Of a DNA stretch of 64,000 bases, positions 43,701 to 52,965 are shown piece by piece (the first letter of the stretch is position 1; each line of letters starts with the position of its first letter). Source of the DNA: Parabacteroides sp. TM07-1AC (GTDB lineage Bacteria > Bacteroidota > Bacteroidia > Bacteroidales > Tannerellaceae); the NCBI RefSeq assembly GCF_003480915.1, contig NZ_QUKD01000004.1, positions 88,732 through 152,731 on the forward strand, in the 5' to 3' direction. Under the pieces are notes generated by a model. That model was not told the origin of the DNA. It worked only from the letters and a program-made list of their open reading frames with translations, and searched no databases. The position numbers were made by a program, and so were the translations under genes.

Positions 43701-43849
43701 AAGATGCCAGTATTTTCTTCCAGGCAGAAAATATGTTGACGTTTACAAAACAGCAGGGTTTGGACCCGGAACAAACGGTCGGAGGTTCTACTTATTACCG
43801 TTATCCGGCAATGAAGACTATCTCATTTGGTATCAATGTGAAACTTTAA
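40763..43849 (+). CDS. SusC-like TonB-dependent outer-membrane transporter, 1028 aa
   Basis: Signal peptide of about 19 residues (ends AYAQ). A carboxypeptidase D-like repeat domain follows at residues 20-100 (ITVTGKVTAGGEEIPGVAVF), then the TonB-box region near VDEVIITVPYGT (about 100), the plug domain (about 110-230) and a C-terminal beta barrel to the final KTISFGINVKL. The length is usual for SusC. It imports a glycan or peptide across the outer membrane, powered by TonB-ExbBD, with the SusD partner encoded 15 nt downstream. No regulator or enzyme is next to the pair, so the substrate is unknown. Confidence 0.95.
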   Translation: MSKFYLFLCSLLFCAVAYAQDITVTGKVTAGGEEIPGVAVFVKGQTRGTITGIDGSYSIQVKGNESLVFSFIGYETVTEQVNKRKVINVELQETSQMVDEVIITVPYGTAKKSTFTGSASFIPAGTIEKAQVSSVSKALQGTVAGLQSFSSSGQPGSDATIFIRGVGSVNASTNPLYVVDGVPYDGALSSIASSDIESITVLKDAASAALYGSRAANGVIMITTKQGTKESAPTVDFSAKYGFSSRARADYDQVNTNQYFELYWEAMRNYRMDNGYSAADAAAYASSNLTGNLGINPYGSAFPEPVGLDGKLVSGANPLWNDSWDDALSQDAHYSDLNIRVSGGSKNSKYFASAGYMNDQGAYICSGFKRYTLRANITSDIRKWLQVGLNLSGTHSVQDSPKQDDSAISNVVAFARSLPSFYPVYQRDMKTGAYLLDENGDRMFDYGEYRPNSYAKYNLLASMPHDKREVKRDAASLRGYVQVTPIEGLTYKMSLNVDYNSKFLHNYDNPTYGPGSISGGEVSKQNYRTTGMTFNNVVNYQRTINDNHNIRVMVGQEYYEYNTSNFGGTRSKVIMDGFYEPDAASSLSDFSGDSDQYKLLSYFGSAEYSYASKYFLSGSVRTDGSSRFHPDHRWGTFWSVGASWKIMQEAFMAETSGWLSNLSLRASYGAQGNDQVGYYAYQALYSIRNNLGESGLHAYRLATPNLSWETNLNTNVGLDFGLWNNRLSGTVEYFERRSKDLLFSKDLVPSSGFSSMDENIGAIKNYGWELQIAGYPIVTKDWKWKLSLNATTYKNKITSLPADEMWSGNKKWVKGGSLYDFYLVEWAGVNPENGNPMWYRYNNDGEKVTTEDYSSTTTSDKVKCGNSLPKWTGGIQSDLSYKDFSLSFLFSYSLGGKIYNGDKLSLMSQGPTGTSWSVDMLDRWTPENTNTDVPRLTTSPKSSWTNSSDRFLVDRSYLRLKNITFSYNLPKTILNTLTLKDASIFFQAENMLTFTKQQGLDPEQTVGGSTYYRYPAMKTISFGINVKL

Positions 43850-43864
43850 TATAACAAGAAGAAT

Positions 43865-45415
43865 ATGAAGACTATTTTTAAATATATATTTTCAATTGCG
43901 CTGGGAGCCGGTATGTTTACTTCCTGCGATTTGGATACGATTCCTACGACCTACGTGGATGCCGGTTCCGTTTTCGGAAAAACGGTAGATGCGGAAAAGG
44001 TACTTAACGGTGGTTGGAACTATTTGATGGAGACTTTCAACTCGTATGCCAACCCAGGCTATGGCGCTATGTTGCGTGCAAACGATGCTATGGGATCCGA
44101 TGTGGTATTGAATGATAAATATGGTTTCAGATCCCATAACCAGCTCAGTGCCATCTATGGTAAAGGAGGTACGAACACGTTGAGCTGGTTATTGGCTTAT
44201 CGTGTTATTAACGATTGTAACGGCGTACTCGATAATATTGATAACGCAGAAGGAACACAATTCGACAGAGACCGTATTAAAGGACAGGCACTGGCTTTAC
44301 GCGGATTCCTTTATCTGCATCTGGCATCTTCCTATTCTTTTGCTATCGATAAAGATCCGAATGCCGTATGTGCGCCTATTTATACACAATCGACCGACGA
44401 GAATATAGCAGCAGAAGGAAAACCCGCATCCAGTGTAAGCGAAGTTTACGCGCAGGCGATCAGTGACCTGGAAGCAGCGTTGGAGCTGATTCCTGAAACA
44501 TATGTACGTAACTCCAAGCATAAAATTGATAATGAGGTTGTATTAGGTATTCTTTCCCGTGCTTGTCTGTATGCCCGTGAATGGGACAAAGCTAAAATGT
44601 ATTCAGATCAGCTTTTAGCTAAAGATAACTACCTGATGAGCGAGAGTGAATATAATGACGGATTTAGTACGGTTGATAACAAAGAATGGATTTGGGGCCA
44701 TCCGCAGACCAATGATCAGAGCAACGCCAGTTACCAGTTCCATTTCCTGGATACAACAACACCGGGCTCTTATTATTACAGCTTCAATATGGACCCTTAT
44801 TTCCGCGATCAGTTTGACGAGGGTGATTACCGTAAGAAGATGATCTTCTGGGCTACAGATCCGGGAGCGGATAAAGAAAGTGCTTCTTATGTATGGATGC
44901 GTTATTCCAAATTCAAATTCCGTGATATTGAGAATGAGGTGGCAGATATCGTCTTGATGCGCGTTTCCGAAATCTATCTGATTAATGCGGAAGCAAAAGC
45001 CCGTTTGAATGACCCGGATGCTGTGAATAAGCTGAACGATCTGAAAACGGCGAGGGGAGCACAGACGGTTCCAAGCGGTCTGTCACAACAGGAGCTGCTG
45101 GATGCTATCTGGTTGGAACGACGTAAAGAGTTATGGGGAGAAGGCTTTAGCCTGATCGATATTATCCGTAATCAACAAACTGTGGTTCGTAAGGTATATC
45201 CGGACGATCCTATCGATTATACGTATACGGATGGAAACGGCCAGACTCACACTGTTCAGAAAAAAGCTCAGGGACACCGTTACTTCAAATTCCCTGACCA
45301 ATCTGATTTTTGCCCGAATAGTAAATACTATCTGTATCGTATTACCGATTCAGAGGAGTTGGCAAATAAGAATCTTTATAATGATCATCCTAAACTTTCT
45401 ATTTATACAGAATAA
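43865..45415 (+). CDS. SusD/RagB-like surface lipoprotein, 516 aa
   Basis: The lipoprotein signal ends MFTSC, with Cys20 as the lipidated residue. The rest follows the SusD fold: helical tetratricopeptide-like units (SVSEVYAQAISDLEAALELI near residue 200) and the typical segment around YLINAEAKARLNDP (about residue 374) and WLERRKELWGEGF (about 420). It caps the SusC barrel and binds the substrate. It is cotranscribed with the susC gene and ends before a bidirectional terminator. Confidence 0.95.
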   Translation: MKTIFKYIFSIALGAGMFTSCDLDTIPTTYVDAGSVFGKTVDAEKVLNGGWNYLMETFNSYANPGYGAMLRANDAMGSDVVLNDKYGFRSHNQLSAIYGKGGTNTLSWLLAYRVINDCNGVLDNIDNAEGTQFDRDRIKGQALALRGFLYLHLASSYSFAIDKDPNAVCAPIYTQSTDENIAAEGKPASSVSEVYAQAISDLEAALELIPETYVRNSKHKIDNEVVLGILSRACLYAREWDKAKMYSDQLLAKDNYLMSESEYNDGFSTVDNKEWIWGHPQTNDQSNASYQFHFLDTTTPGSYYYSFNMDPYFRDQFDEGDYRKKMIFWATDPGADKESASYVWMRYSKFKFRDIENEVADIVLMRVSEIYLINAEAKARLNDPDAVNKLNDLKTARGAQTVPSGLSQQELLDAIWLERRKELWGEGFSLIDIIRNQQTVVRKVYPDDPIDYTYTDGNGQTHTVQKKAQGHRYFKFPDQSDFCPNSKYYLYRITDSEELANKNLYNDHPKLSIYTE

Positions 45416-45432
45416 ACAGGATATCTGATAAC

Positions 45433-45477
45433 AAAAAAGCCCGTGGCACTTCCATCGAAGTAGCCACGGGCTTTTTT
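45433..45477. terminator. bidirectional terminator between convergent genes
   Basis: AAAAAAGCCCGTGGC 45433-45447 and GCCACGGGCTTTTTT 45463-45477 pair perfectly, with T-runs on both strands. It serves the SusD gene and the convergent transporter gene. Confidence 0.9.
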
Positions 45478-45491
45478 ATTATCAGGATTAT

Positions 45492-47162
45492 TTACATAAA
45501 CAGCATAATAATAAGTTGTGCCGATATTACCCGGATAAACATTGAAAGCGGATAAACCGTTGCATAGGCTACCGAAGGTTCGTCGCCTTCCACCGTTGTA
45601 TTGGCATAAGTCAGTGCCATCGGGTTTGCCATGCTGCCGCAAAGCATTCCGACGTTATGGGCGTAATCGAGTTTGAGGAACTGTGAAGCGATGAAGCCGA
45701 CTATCAGCACCGGCACAATTGTCAATAGGAATCCCAGTCCGACCCATAACAAACCTTCCGCCCGGAATACCGTCTCGAAGAAATGCGCTCCCGAATCGAT
45801 ACCCAGTCCCGCCAGGTAGATCACGATACCCAGCTGGCGCAGCATCAGGTTGGCACTCATGGTAGTATAGGTCGTTAGATGGAAACGAGGACCGAAAGCA
45901 CCCATCAGGATACCGACAATAATCGGACCGCCGGCAATACCCAGTTTGATAGGGGTAGTCATACCTGGCAGCATGATAGGGAGCGACCCCAGCAGGACAC
46001 CCAGCGAGATACCGATAAATACGGCAAGCAGGTTCGGGTTGTCCAGGCGCTTGATCTCGTCACCGAGAATCTTACCTACATTGTTTACGGCATTCTTCTC
46101 ACCGACAATCGTCAGACGGTCACCGATCTGTAAATGAAGGGCGGAGTCTGCTACCAGATCGATACCGGCACGGTTGACACGGGTGATATTGATACCGTAT
46201 AGGTTGCGCAGGCGGAGCGATCCGAGCTTTACTCCGTTCACCCGGTTGCGGGTAACGACGATACGGCGGGAGATCAGCTGTGAGTCGATCGCATTCCAGT
46301 CGATATCTTCCTTGTTCCAGTCGACATTCTCCTGTTCCCCGAAAAGGACTTTGATCGTTTCGACATCCGCTTTATGGGAGATGATAAGCAAATGGTCGTC
46401 TTCACGTAATATGGTGTCGGACGTAGGGATGCTGACCTTTCCATTATGCCATACACGGGAGATAACGAAATGTTTCTCCGTCAGCTGCATGATGTCCTTG
46501 ATGCTCTTATCGTAGATTGCCGGGTTGCTGATATGAAATTCTGTAATGTTGGGTTTGGTATTGTGCTTCTCTTTATCGTCCGGCAAGTTCTTGTTCCCGA
46601 ACACTTTCCGCAGCAGGATAATCGCCATGATCACACCTACAACGCCCAGGGGATAAGCAACGGCGCAAGCGAGTGCCATGTCGGTCACTTCTTTATAATC
46701 GGATGGCTCTATTTGTAATAAAGCCTGCTGTGCCGCCCCCAATGCCGGCGTGTTAGTGACTGCTCCACAGAGCAATCCGACCATATTCGGAAGTGAAACG
46801 CCTGTGGTCCAGTGCAGGGCAAGCGTCATGATCAATCCGAGCAGGATCACCCCCAGCCCCATCATATTCATGGCGACACCGCCTTTTTTCAGCGAAGAGA
46901 AGAAACCCGGACCGACCTGCAGCCCCAGGGAATAGACAAACAGGATCAAGCCGAAACTCTGTGCGAAGTTCAGCATGTCCTTATTGACCACAATCCCGAA
47001 GTGTCCGGCCATAATCCCGGCAAAGAAAACAAAGGTGATACCCAGTGATATACCGAATATCTTTTGTCTTCCTAAAAACAGTCCCACCGCTGAAACCAGT
47101 GAGATCACGATAACAGCCTGCAACATCGTCGGCTCAAAAAAAGCTTCCTGCAACCAATCCAT
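45492..47162 (-). CDS. AspT/YidE-type putative transporter, 556 aa
   Basis: Two hydrophobic halves of about five to six membrane segments each flank a soluble centre of about 200-375, which carries two TrkA-C (RCK_C) repeats (for example HFVISRVWHNGKVSIPTSDT and IVVTRNRVNGVKLGSLRLRN). This is the layout of the aspartate:alanine antiporter family (AAE), as in YidE and YbjL. The conserved GLQVGPGFF and GAVTNTPALGA motifs are present. The substrate cannot be read from the sequence. It stands alone, convergent with the SusD gene. Confidence 0.9.
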   Translation of the reverse strand: MDWLQEAFFEPTMLQAVIVISLVSAVGLFLGRQKIFGISLGITFVFFAGIMAGHFGIVVNKDMLNFAQSFGLILFVYSLGLQVGPGFFSSLKKGGVAMNMMGLGVILLGLIMTLALHWTTGVSLPNMVGLLCGAVTNTPALGAAQQALLQIEPSDYKEVTDMALACAVAYPLGVVGVIMAIILLRKVFGNKNLPDDKEKHNTKPNITEFHISNPAIYDKSIKDIMQLTEKHFVISRVWHNGKVSIPTSDTILREDDHLLIISHKADVETIKVLFGEQENVDWNKEDIDWNAIDSQLISRRIVVTRNRVNGVKLGSLRLRNLYGINITRVNRAGIDLVADSALHLQIGDRLTIVGEKNAVNNVGKILGDEIKRLDNPNLLAVFIGISLGVLLGSLPIMLPGMTTPIKLGIAGGPIIVGILMGAFGPRFHLTTYTTMSANLMLRQLGIVIYLAGLGIDSGAHFFETVFRAEGLLWVGLGFLLTIVPVLIVGFIASQFLKLDYAHNVGMLCGSMANPMALTYANTTVEGDEPSVAYATVYPLSMFIRVISAQLIIMLFM

Positions 47163-47216
47163 ACCAGTGTTATTTGTTAAGAGTGCAAAGATAGGGGTTT
47201 TTAAGTTAGCTTTTGC

Positions 47217-48524
47217 TTATAATGAATCTTTTAAGATTTCCAGGGCTTTTTCTATTACTATATCTTTGTTTTTTAGAAAGATATCAGCATTCTCTTTTAC
47301 CTCTATATCCGGAACGATACCAATTCCGATAAAATTACGTCCATCTACTTCCCATTCATTTTTGGTACAGATGCTACATCCTAAACCAAATCCCAGGTCT
47401 ATAAATATCGGATTTCCAGTGCTTCCCCCTGTCGGAGTTCCAATTATTTTACCCCGGTTAAGTCCTCGATATGTGACGCTGAAGTTTTCTGCTGAAGAAA
47501 ACGTCGTGGCATTTATTAACAAAGCAATCGGTTTCTTGTAGATTGGTTTATCTTTAACAGGCTCCATCGGGTTCGGACTTTCCATGAACCATTCTTGGGG
47601 ATAGTCCCATGAACCGTGAGCTGCAATATACATCCGGCTACTCCAGCGGCCCAGTCTAACAGGCTGGTCATTGAAATGTCGGATTATATAGTCTGCATGA
47701 TCCGAATTACCACCTCCATTATCACGGATATCGATAATGAGGGCATTGGTCTTTAAAATCTGTTCATATATCTTGTCAAACTCTTCCCGACGAAAGTCAT
47801 CATTTAAAAAACTTTTGACGGATAGCAAACCGATATTACCGTCAAGCACTTTGTATTCGAATACGGATGAGTCGGCAGGAATATCCCAGGGAATATTTCG
47901 ATCGCTCTCTATTGTGATTATTTTGCCTTCGGGGGAACGTAGAAGCATGCGTGAAATCTTGGTTCCTATAGCATTGGTCAGTTCGTATCCTCTGAATGGA
48001 GCATAGTCCGACCATTGCTGGGTGGAGGAGGCTAGGTATGGAGTGATATGCTTATTGGCATATTCCAGTACCTTCTCTCCATCGATCTCCAGTATTTCAC
48101 AACCATAGGATATACCTTGCTTTTTGAATTCCGAATTATGGACAGAAGTGACAAATACCTGATCACCGACACGTTTGGTTGCTATAGGAAAGGAGCGGGG
48201 CCATTCTTTAGGATTTTTCGACCACTTTGTTTGGTAAATAAACGTATGTCTGTCATGGAGCTGTGCGCATAATTGTTTTAGTCCGTTTATAAAGTCCTCG
48301 TCTGATTGTGTAGTTGTTAGTGAGGGTAAATTGGCCATGCATAAGCTATCCCAGTTGTATGGAAGATTGTTGTAATGGACAAAATTATATTTTACTTCAG
48401 TACAAAAACGAGAAACAATGAAAGCTTTTTGGGAGGCATCGAGTTCGTTCTTTTCTTTCTGACTGAAGGCCGGAAGGGGACAGAATATTATAGTTAGTAG
48501 CAGTGATACGATTACTTTTTTCAT
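47217..48524 (-). CDS. S41-family peptidase, secreted, 435 aa
   Basis: ATG 48524 (MKKVIVSLLLTIIFCPLPAF) starts a signal peptide; an upstream Met at 48581 would add a non-signal extension and is rejected. The protease domain (residues 190-420) has ALIIDIRDNGGG and the nucleophile region TTFSSAENFS. RGKIIGTPTGGSTGNP follows, as in the Bacteroides S41 (tail-specific/tricorn-like) group. It probably acts in the periplasm. The substrate is unknown. Confidence 0.9.
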   Translation of the reverse strand: MKKVIVSLLLTIIFCPLPAFSQKEKNELDASQKAFIVSRFCTEVKYNFVHYNNLPYNWDSLCMANLPSLTTTQSDEDFINGLKQLCAQLHDRHTFIYQTKWSKNPKEWPRSFPIATKRVGDQVFVTSVHNSEFKKQGISYGCEILEIDGEKVLEYANKHITPYLASSTQQWSDYAPFRGYELTNAIGTKISRMLLRSPEGKIITIESDRNIPWDIPADSSVFEYKVLDGNIGLLSVKSFLNDDFRREEFDKIYEQILKTNALIIDIRDNGGGNSDHADYIIRHFNDQPVRLGRWSSRMYIAAHGSWDYPQEWFMESPNPMEPVKDKPIYKKPIALLINATTFSSAENFSVTYRGLNRGKIIGTPTGGSTGNPIFIDLGFGLGCSICTKNEWEVDGRNFIGIGIVPDIEVKENADIFLKNKDIVIEKALEILKDSL

Positions 48525-48636
48525 AAATATTTCTTTTATTATATAGTTGCAAATGTAAGGTTTATTTGAGAATCCTTTCATCTGGTTCTATAAATAATTA
48601 TTTTGATAGATTGATTATAGGTATATAATTATCTTT

Positions 48637-48644
48637 TATCTTTG
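48637..48644 (+). promoter_or_regulatory. possible -7 box for the sbcDC operon
   Basis: TATCTTTG fits TAnnTTTG and lies 31 nt before the sbcD start. The -33 box is unclear (TTG at 48611, spacing 23). Confidence 0.4.
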
Positions 48645-48674
48645 AATCTTCATTTAACGGAAACAAGATAAACG

Positions 48675-49925
48675 ATGTCTTTAAAGATCATACATACTGC
48701 CGATTGGCATCTGGGGCAAACCTTCTTCGGTTACGACCGGGAGGAAGAACACGATGCTTTCCTAAACTGGCTGGTCGATACGTTGGCAGTGCAGCAGACG
48801 GATGTCCTGTTGATTGCCGGGGATGTATTCGACGTGGCTAACCCGTCTGCTGCGGCTCAGCGGCGCTTCTTTCATTTTCTGAAGGAGGCGAACCGTCGCA
48901 ATCCGCACCTGCAAATTGTCGTCATTGCCGGCAACCATGACTCGGCAGCCCGGTTGGAATCTCCCATCCCCTTATTGGAGGAATTGAATACGTCTATCGT
49001 CGGGATCATCCGGCGGACGGAGACGGGAGAGATCGATTTTAATTCTTTGATGATACCTTTATATAATAAGGAAAAGAAACGGGAGGCCTGGTGTCTTGCC
49101 GTTCCTTATCTCCGGCAAGGGGATTATCCGGCTTCGGAAGAAACGCACGATACCTATATTGCCGGCATTAACCGTATGTACCGCCAGCTGTATGACTATG
49201 CCGACGCCAGGCGGCAACCCGGCGAGGCGTTGGTCGCTATGGGCCACCTGCACGCTACCGGAGCCGAGTTGTCGGACGATGACCGGAGCGAACGCATCAT
49301 CATGGGCGGACTGGAATCTGTCTCTTCCGATACATTCGACGAGGGATTGGCTTATACTGCCCTCGGTCATATCCATAAAGCGCAACGGATAGGAGGCAGG
49401 GAGAACCTGCGCTATTCGGGCAGTCCGCTGCCGATGTCTTTTTCGGAGAAAAACTACCGCCACCAGGTCGTTGCCGTTACGATCGATAACGGATGCCTGT
49501 CGGAGGTCGAACCGGTGCCTGTCCCTTTGCTTGTCGACTTGCATCGGATTCCGGAGCAACCCCTTTCACCGGAAGAGGTGATTGCCCGGCTGGCAGAATT
49601 GCCTGCCTGCGAAGAGGGAACGTCCGAAAATCCGAACCGCTGGCCATATATCGAAGTACGTGTTTTACTGACTGAGCCTGATCCGGGATTTCGCCACAGG
49701 GTGGAGGAGACGCTTGCCGATAAAGCAGTCCGCCTGACCTCTATCGTTCCGTCTTACCCGAAACGGGAGGAGGAGGATACCGCCCGCCCGTTGTCTTACA
49801 GCGATCTGCAACGGATCGATCCGCTGGAGATGCTGAAACATGCTTTTACCGGCAAATATGGCGGGGAGTTGCCGGAGGATATCGAATCATTGTTCAAGGA
49901 TGTAATGCGGGAGGTTTCTTTATGA
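48675..49925 (+). CDS. sbcD: SbcCD nuclease subunit SbcD (Mre11 type), 416 aa
   Basis: The metallophosphoesterase motifs are in order: HTADWHLGQ (residues 7-15), GDVFD (49-53), GNHDS (86-90), then GHLH and GHIH further on. With SbcC it cleaves hairpins, cruciforms and blocked DNA ends. The stop overlaps the sbcC start by 4 nt (ATGA). The length is normal for the family (about 400). It lies about 8 kb right of the hairpin-rich island; no functional link is implied. Confidence 0.97.
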   Translation: MSLKIIHTADWHLGQTFFGYDREEEHDAFLNWLVDTLAVQQTDVLLIAGDVFDVANPSAAAQRRFFHFLKEANRRNPHLQIVVIAGNHDSAARLESPIPLLEELNTSIVGIIRRTETGEIDFNSLMIPLYNKEKKREAWCLAVPYLRQGDYPASEETHDTYIAGINRMYRQLYDYADARRQPGEALVAMGHLHATGAELSDDDRSERIIMGGLESVSSDTFDEGLAYTALGHIHKAQRIGGRENLRYSGSPLPMSFSEKNYRHQVVAVTIDNGCLSEVEPVPVPLLVDLHRIPEQPLSPEEVIARLAELPACEEGTSENPNRWPYIEVRVLLTEPDPGFRHRVEETLADKAVRLTSIVPSYPKREEEDTARPLSYSDLQRIDPLEMLKHAFTGKYGGELPEDIESLFKDVMREVSL

Positions 49926-52894
49926 AAGTATTAGCGATACGGGGGCGTAATCTGGCCTCGCTGGAAGGTGAGTTTGAAGTCGATTTTACGGTCGAACCCC
50001 TATTGTCTGCCGGTATCTTTGCCATCTCCGGACCGACGGGGGCGGGAAAGTCTACCATATTGGATGCTATGTGCTTGGCTTTGTTTGCCCGTACGCCGCG
50101 TACGGACCAGGCAAAAGAAAACAATGTGAAGTTGCGGGATGTCAATGAAGAGGTGCTGCCGCAAAGCGATCCCCGTTTTTTATTGCGCAGGGGGACGGCT
50201 TCCGGTTATGCGGAGGTCGATTTCCGGGCGTTGAACGGACACCGTTACAGGGCCCGTTGGTCGGTCGGACGTGCCCGCGACAAAGAGAACGGACGCTTGC
50301 AAAATCCCCGCGTTACATTATATAATATAGATAAGGAACAGGAGGAACAAGGTACACGTTCCGAATTGCAATCGCGCATAGTCGAGCTGATCGGTCTGAC
50401 GTTCGACCAGTTCACCCGTTCTGTCCTGCTGGCACAGAATGACTTCTCCACCTTCCTGAAAGCGGAACAGGGGGAAAAGGCTTCATTACTGGAAAAGCTG
50501 ACGGGCACTGAGCTTTATTCTTCCATCTCCCGTCTGATCTTTGAAAAGAATGCAGTAGCCAAAGAGGCCTACGACAAGATACAAGCCCGCATCCAGGGAA
50601 TCGAACTGCTCACGGAAGAGGCGGAGCAGGAATTGCAGATCCGTCTCAAAGAATCGGAGGCCGCCTTTTCAACCCTTGAAAAGGCAAAAGCAGAAGAACA
50701 GGCGTTGCAGGAAGCCGTTAAATCTACCGGACAGCAGATCGCTACCCGTCAGGAGCAACAAAAGGAGGCTGCCGGTAAGCTGCTTCGGGCTACGGAGCTC
50801 CTGAATACAGCCCGTAAAGAATATGAGCAGGGTATTCAGGACGAACAGCGTTCGGAAGCCGACTTCAAAGCTTTGCAACAGGAATTGCAGCAGGCCCGCA
50901 AACTCGACGTGCAACTGAATGAAGCGACCCGTTCGGCGAAAGAAACGGAAACCCGTCTCCGCGATGCACTTCAACGAAAGAAAGAAGGTGAGGATAAGCT
51001 GAAAGCTGCCCAAACCAAACAGGAACGAAGCACTGCAGAGATCGCCCGCCTGACCGATTGGCGGAAGCGTTATGCAAGTAAGGAGAGCATAGCGGAACAA
51101 CTTTCGGCCTTGTTGCTGCATTTGGATGCTGCTTCGGCTGCGCGGCAAACGTTGGAAAAATCCGGTAAAACAATTGCCTCGATCCGTCAGACGGCCGAAC
51201 GTCTGGCTATACAATTAAAGACTGTACAACAAACTGCCGAGACTAAACGCGCAGCTCTTCAACGGACGGAAGAATCTATCCGTGTATCGGAGCAGGAATT
51301 GAAAGTGCAGGATCAGGAAGCCTTGGAGAAACAGTTGGAAGCTGTTCGTGCGGAACGTGAGAATCTATTGATCGAACAGGCACGGCAGGCAGCCAGCGGT
51401 GATATAATGGAGTTACGGAAGAAATTGCAGGAGGGAAGCCCCTGTCCGGTGTGTGGAAGTACGCATCATCCGGCTGTGACTCATGCAACTATGTCTGAAA
51501 TGCCGAAACAGATTGCCGCTTTGACCTTGCAACTCCAGCAGCTAACTGCCCGTAAAACAGCCTATACCGTCAGTGAAAAGCAACTGAACCAGTTACGTCA
51601 GCAGCTTTTACAACTACATAAGGAACTGACGGAAGCTGAACAATCACGTACGGACATCCTCGGACGTCAGAAACTGGTAGAAACCCAGATTGTCCGCGAA
51701 GAATCCATCTGCGCGGAAAGTAAGGAAACGCTTAATAAATCTCTCTCTGCCGCCAACAGCCTTTTCGGAAATGATGAATGGCAGAAAGGCTGGCAGCAAG
51801 ATCCGGACTCTTTCCGTGAAACATTAACGACTTTTGCCCGCAGCTGGCATGAAAATACAGAACGGTTACAGCAACTGCAACGGGAACAAAGTGCCCAGAA
51901 AGCAGAATGCGAATCCTTTGCCTCTTTCCTCCCTTCATTAATAAAAGAAGTAGAGGATGCTACCCTGCGGTATGAGAAAAACCGGACGGAACTATCCGCT
52001 CTGCAGGCCGAACGGTCGAAACTTCTGTCCGGCAAGCCTGCCGACCAGGTTGAAAAGGAATATAGCAACCGCAAAGAAGAATTAAAAGAACGTCTGAAAT
52101 GCCTGCAAGCTGTCCAAACAGAACAATCGGGTATTGCCGACCAACTGAAAGGTATCTCCGAACAGATAGCCCGTGATCTGGAGAAAGCGTCGGAAGATTT
52201 GCAACTTCGCCGGAAAGCCTTGTCCGACTGGTCCGAATCCTGGAACCGTGAACATGAAGGGGAAACCCTCGAAATGCTTTTACCCCGTGTTACCCGTGAA
52301 AAGAACGAGTATGCTTTCCGTCTTCGTTCAAATACAGAAAACAAACAGAAGATAGCCAGTCAGCAGAAGGAACTGGAGGAATGCCGTCGGGAAAGTGAAC
52401 GTTGGGCGAAGCTGAATGATCTGGCAGGCTCGGCCGATGGTGCCAAGTTCCGCCGTATCGCTCAGGGATATACGCTCGATGTCTTGCTTAATTATGCAAA
52501 CGTACAATTGCGTGACCTGAGTCGCCGCTATCGGTTGGAGCGTGTTCCTGAAACTTTGGCTTTACAGGTGATCGACCGGGATATGTGCGACGAGATCCGT
52601 ACTGTGCACAGTCTTTCGGGAGGGGAGTCATTCCTGGTCTCGCTGGCGTTGGCACTGGGGCTATCGTCTCTTTCCTCCAACCGGATGAAGGTAGAGAGCT
52701 TGTTTATCGACGAAGGTTTCGGCTCGTTGGATGCCGATACGCTCCGTATTGCAATGGATGCCCTGGAAAGCCTGCGTACACAAGGACGTAAGATCGGCGT
52801 GATCTCGCACGTACAGGAGATGACGGAACGCATTCCGGTGCAGATACGTGTGAGCCGGGCAGGGAATGGAAGGAGTTATCTGGAAGTTTTGTAA
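49922..52894 (+). CDS. sbcC: SbcCD ATPase subunit SbcC (Rad50 type), 990 aa
   Basis: The Walker A motif GPTGAGKS is at residues 37-44. A long coiled coil surrounds the zinc hook CPVC at residues 508-511. The ABC signature LSGGES is at about 898-903 and the Walker B LFIDEG at 927-932. ATP-driven opening of the SbcC dimer feeds DNA to SbcD. A perfect terminator hairpin follows. Confidence 0.97.
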   Translation: MKVLAIRGRNLASLEGEFEVDFTVEPLLSAGIFAISGPTGAGKSTILDAMCLALFARTPRTDQAKENNVKLRDVNEEVLPQSDPRFLLRRGTASGYAEVDFRALNGHRYRARWSVGRARDKENGRLQNPRVTLYNIDKEQEEQGTRSELQSRIVELIGLTFDQFTRSVLLAQNDFSTFLKAEQGEKASLLEKLTGTELYSSISRLIFEKNAVAKEAYDKIQARIQGIELLTEEAEQELQIRLKESEAAFSTLEKAKAEEQALQEAVKSTGQQIATRQEQQKEAAGKLLRATELLNTARKEYEQGIQDEQRSEADFKALQQELQQARKLDVQLNEATRSAKETETRLRDALQRKKEGEDKLKAAQTKQERSTAEIARLTDWRKRYASKESIAEQLSALLLHLDAASAARQTLEKSGKTIASIRQTAERLAIQLKTVQQTAETKRAALQRTEESIRVSEQELKVQDQEALEKQLEAVRAERENLLIEQARQAASGDIMELRKKLQEGSPCPVCGSTHHPAVTHATMSEMPKQIAALTLQLQQLTARKTAYTVSEKQLNQLRQQLLQLHKELTEAEQSRTDILGRQKLVETQIVREESICAESKETLNKSLSAANSLFGNDEWQKGWQQDPDSFRETLTTFARSWHENTERLQQLQREQSAQKAECESFASFLPSLIKEVEDATLRYEKNRTELSALQAERSKLLSGKPADQVEKEYSNRKEELKERLKCLQAVQTEQSGIADQLKGISEQIARDLEKASEDLQLRRKALSDWSESWNREHEGETLEMLLPRVTREKNEYAFRLRSNTENKQKIASQQKELEECRRESERWAKLNDLAGSADGAKFRRIAQGYTLDVLLNYANVQLRDLSRRYRLERVPETLALQVIDRDMCDEIRTVHSLSGGESFLVSLALALGLSSLSSNRMKVESLFIDEGFGSLDADTLRIAMDALESLRTQGRKIGVISHVQEMTERIPVQIRVSRAGNGRSYLEVL

Positions 52895-52925
52895 GTAAGA
52901 GGGTAGTGTAGAAGGTTGTATATAT

Positions 52926-52960
52926 AAAATAAGCGTATCAGAACTGATACGCTTATTTTT
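52926..52960. terminator. bidirectional terminator after sbcC
   Basis: AAAATAAGCGTATCAG 52926-52941 and CTGATACGCTTATTTT 52944-52959 pair perfectly and have A- and T-runs at both ends. It serves sbcC and the convergent lipoprotein gene. Confidence 0.85.
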
Positions 52961-52965
52961 GAAAT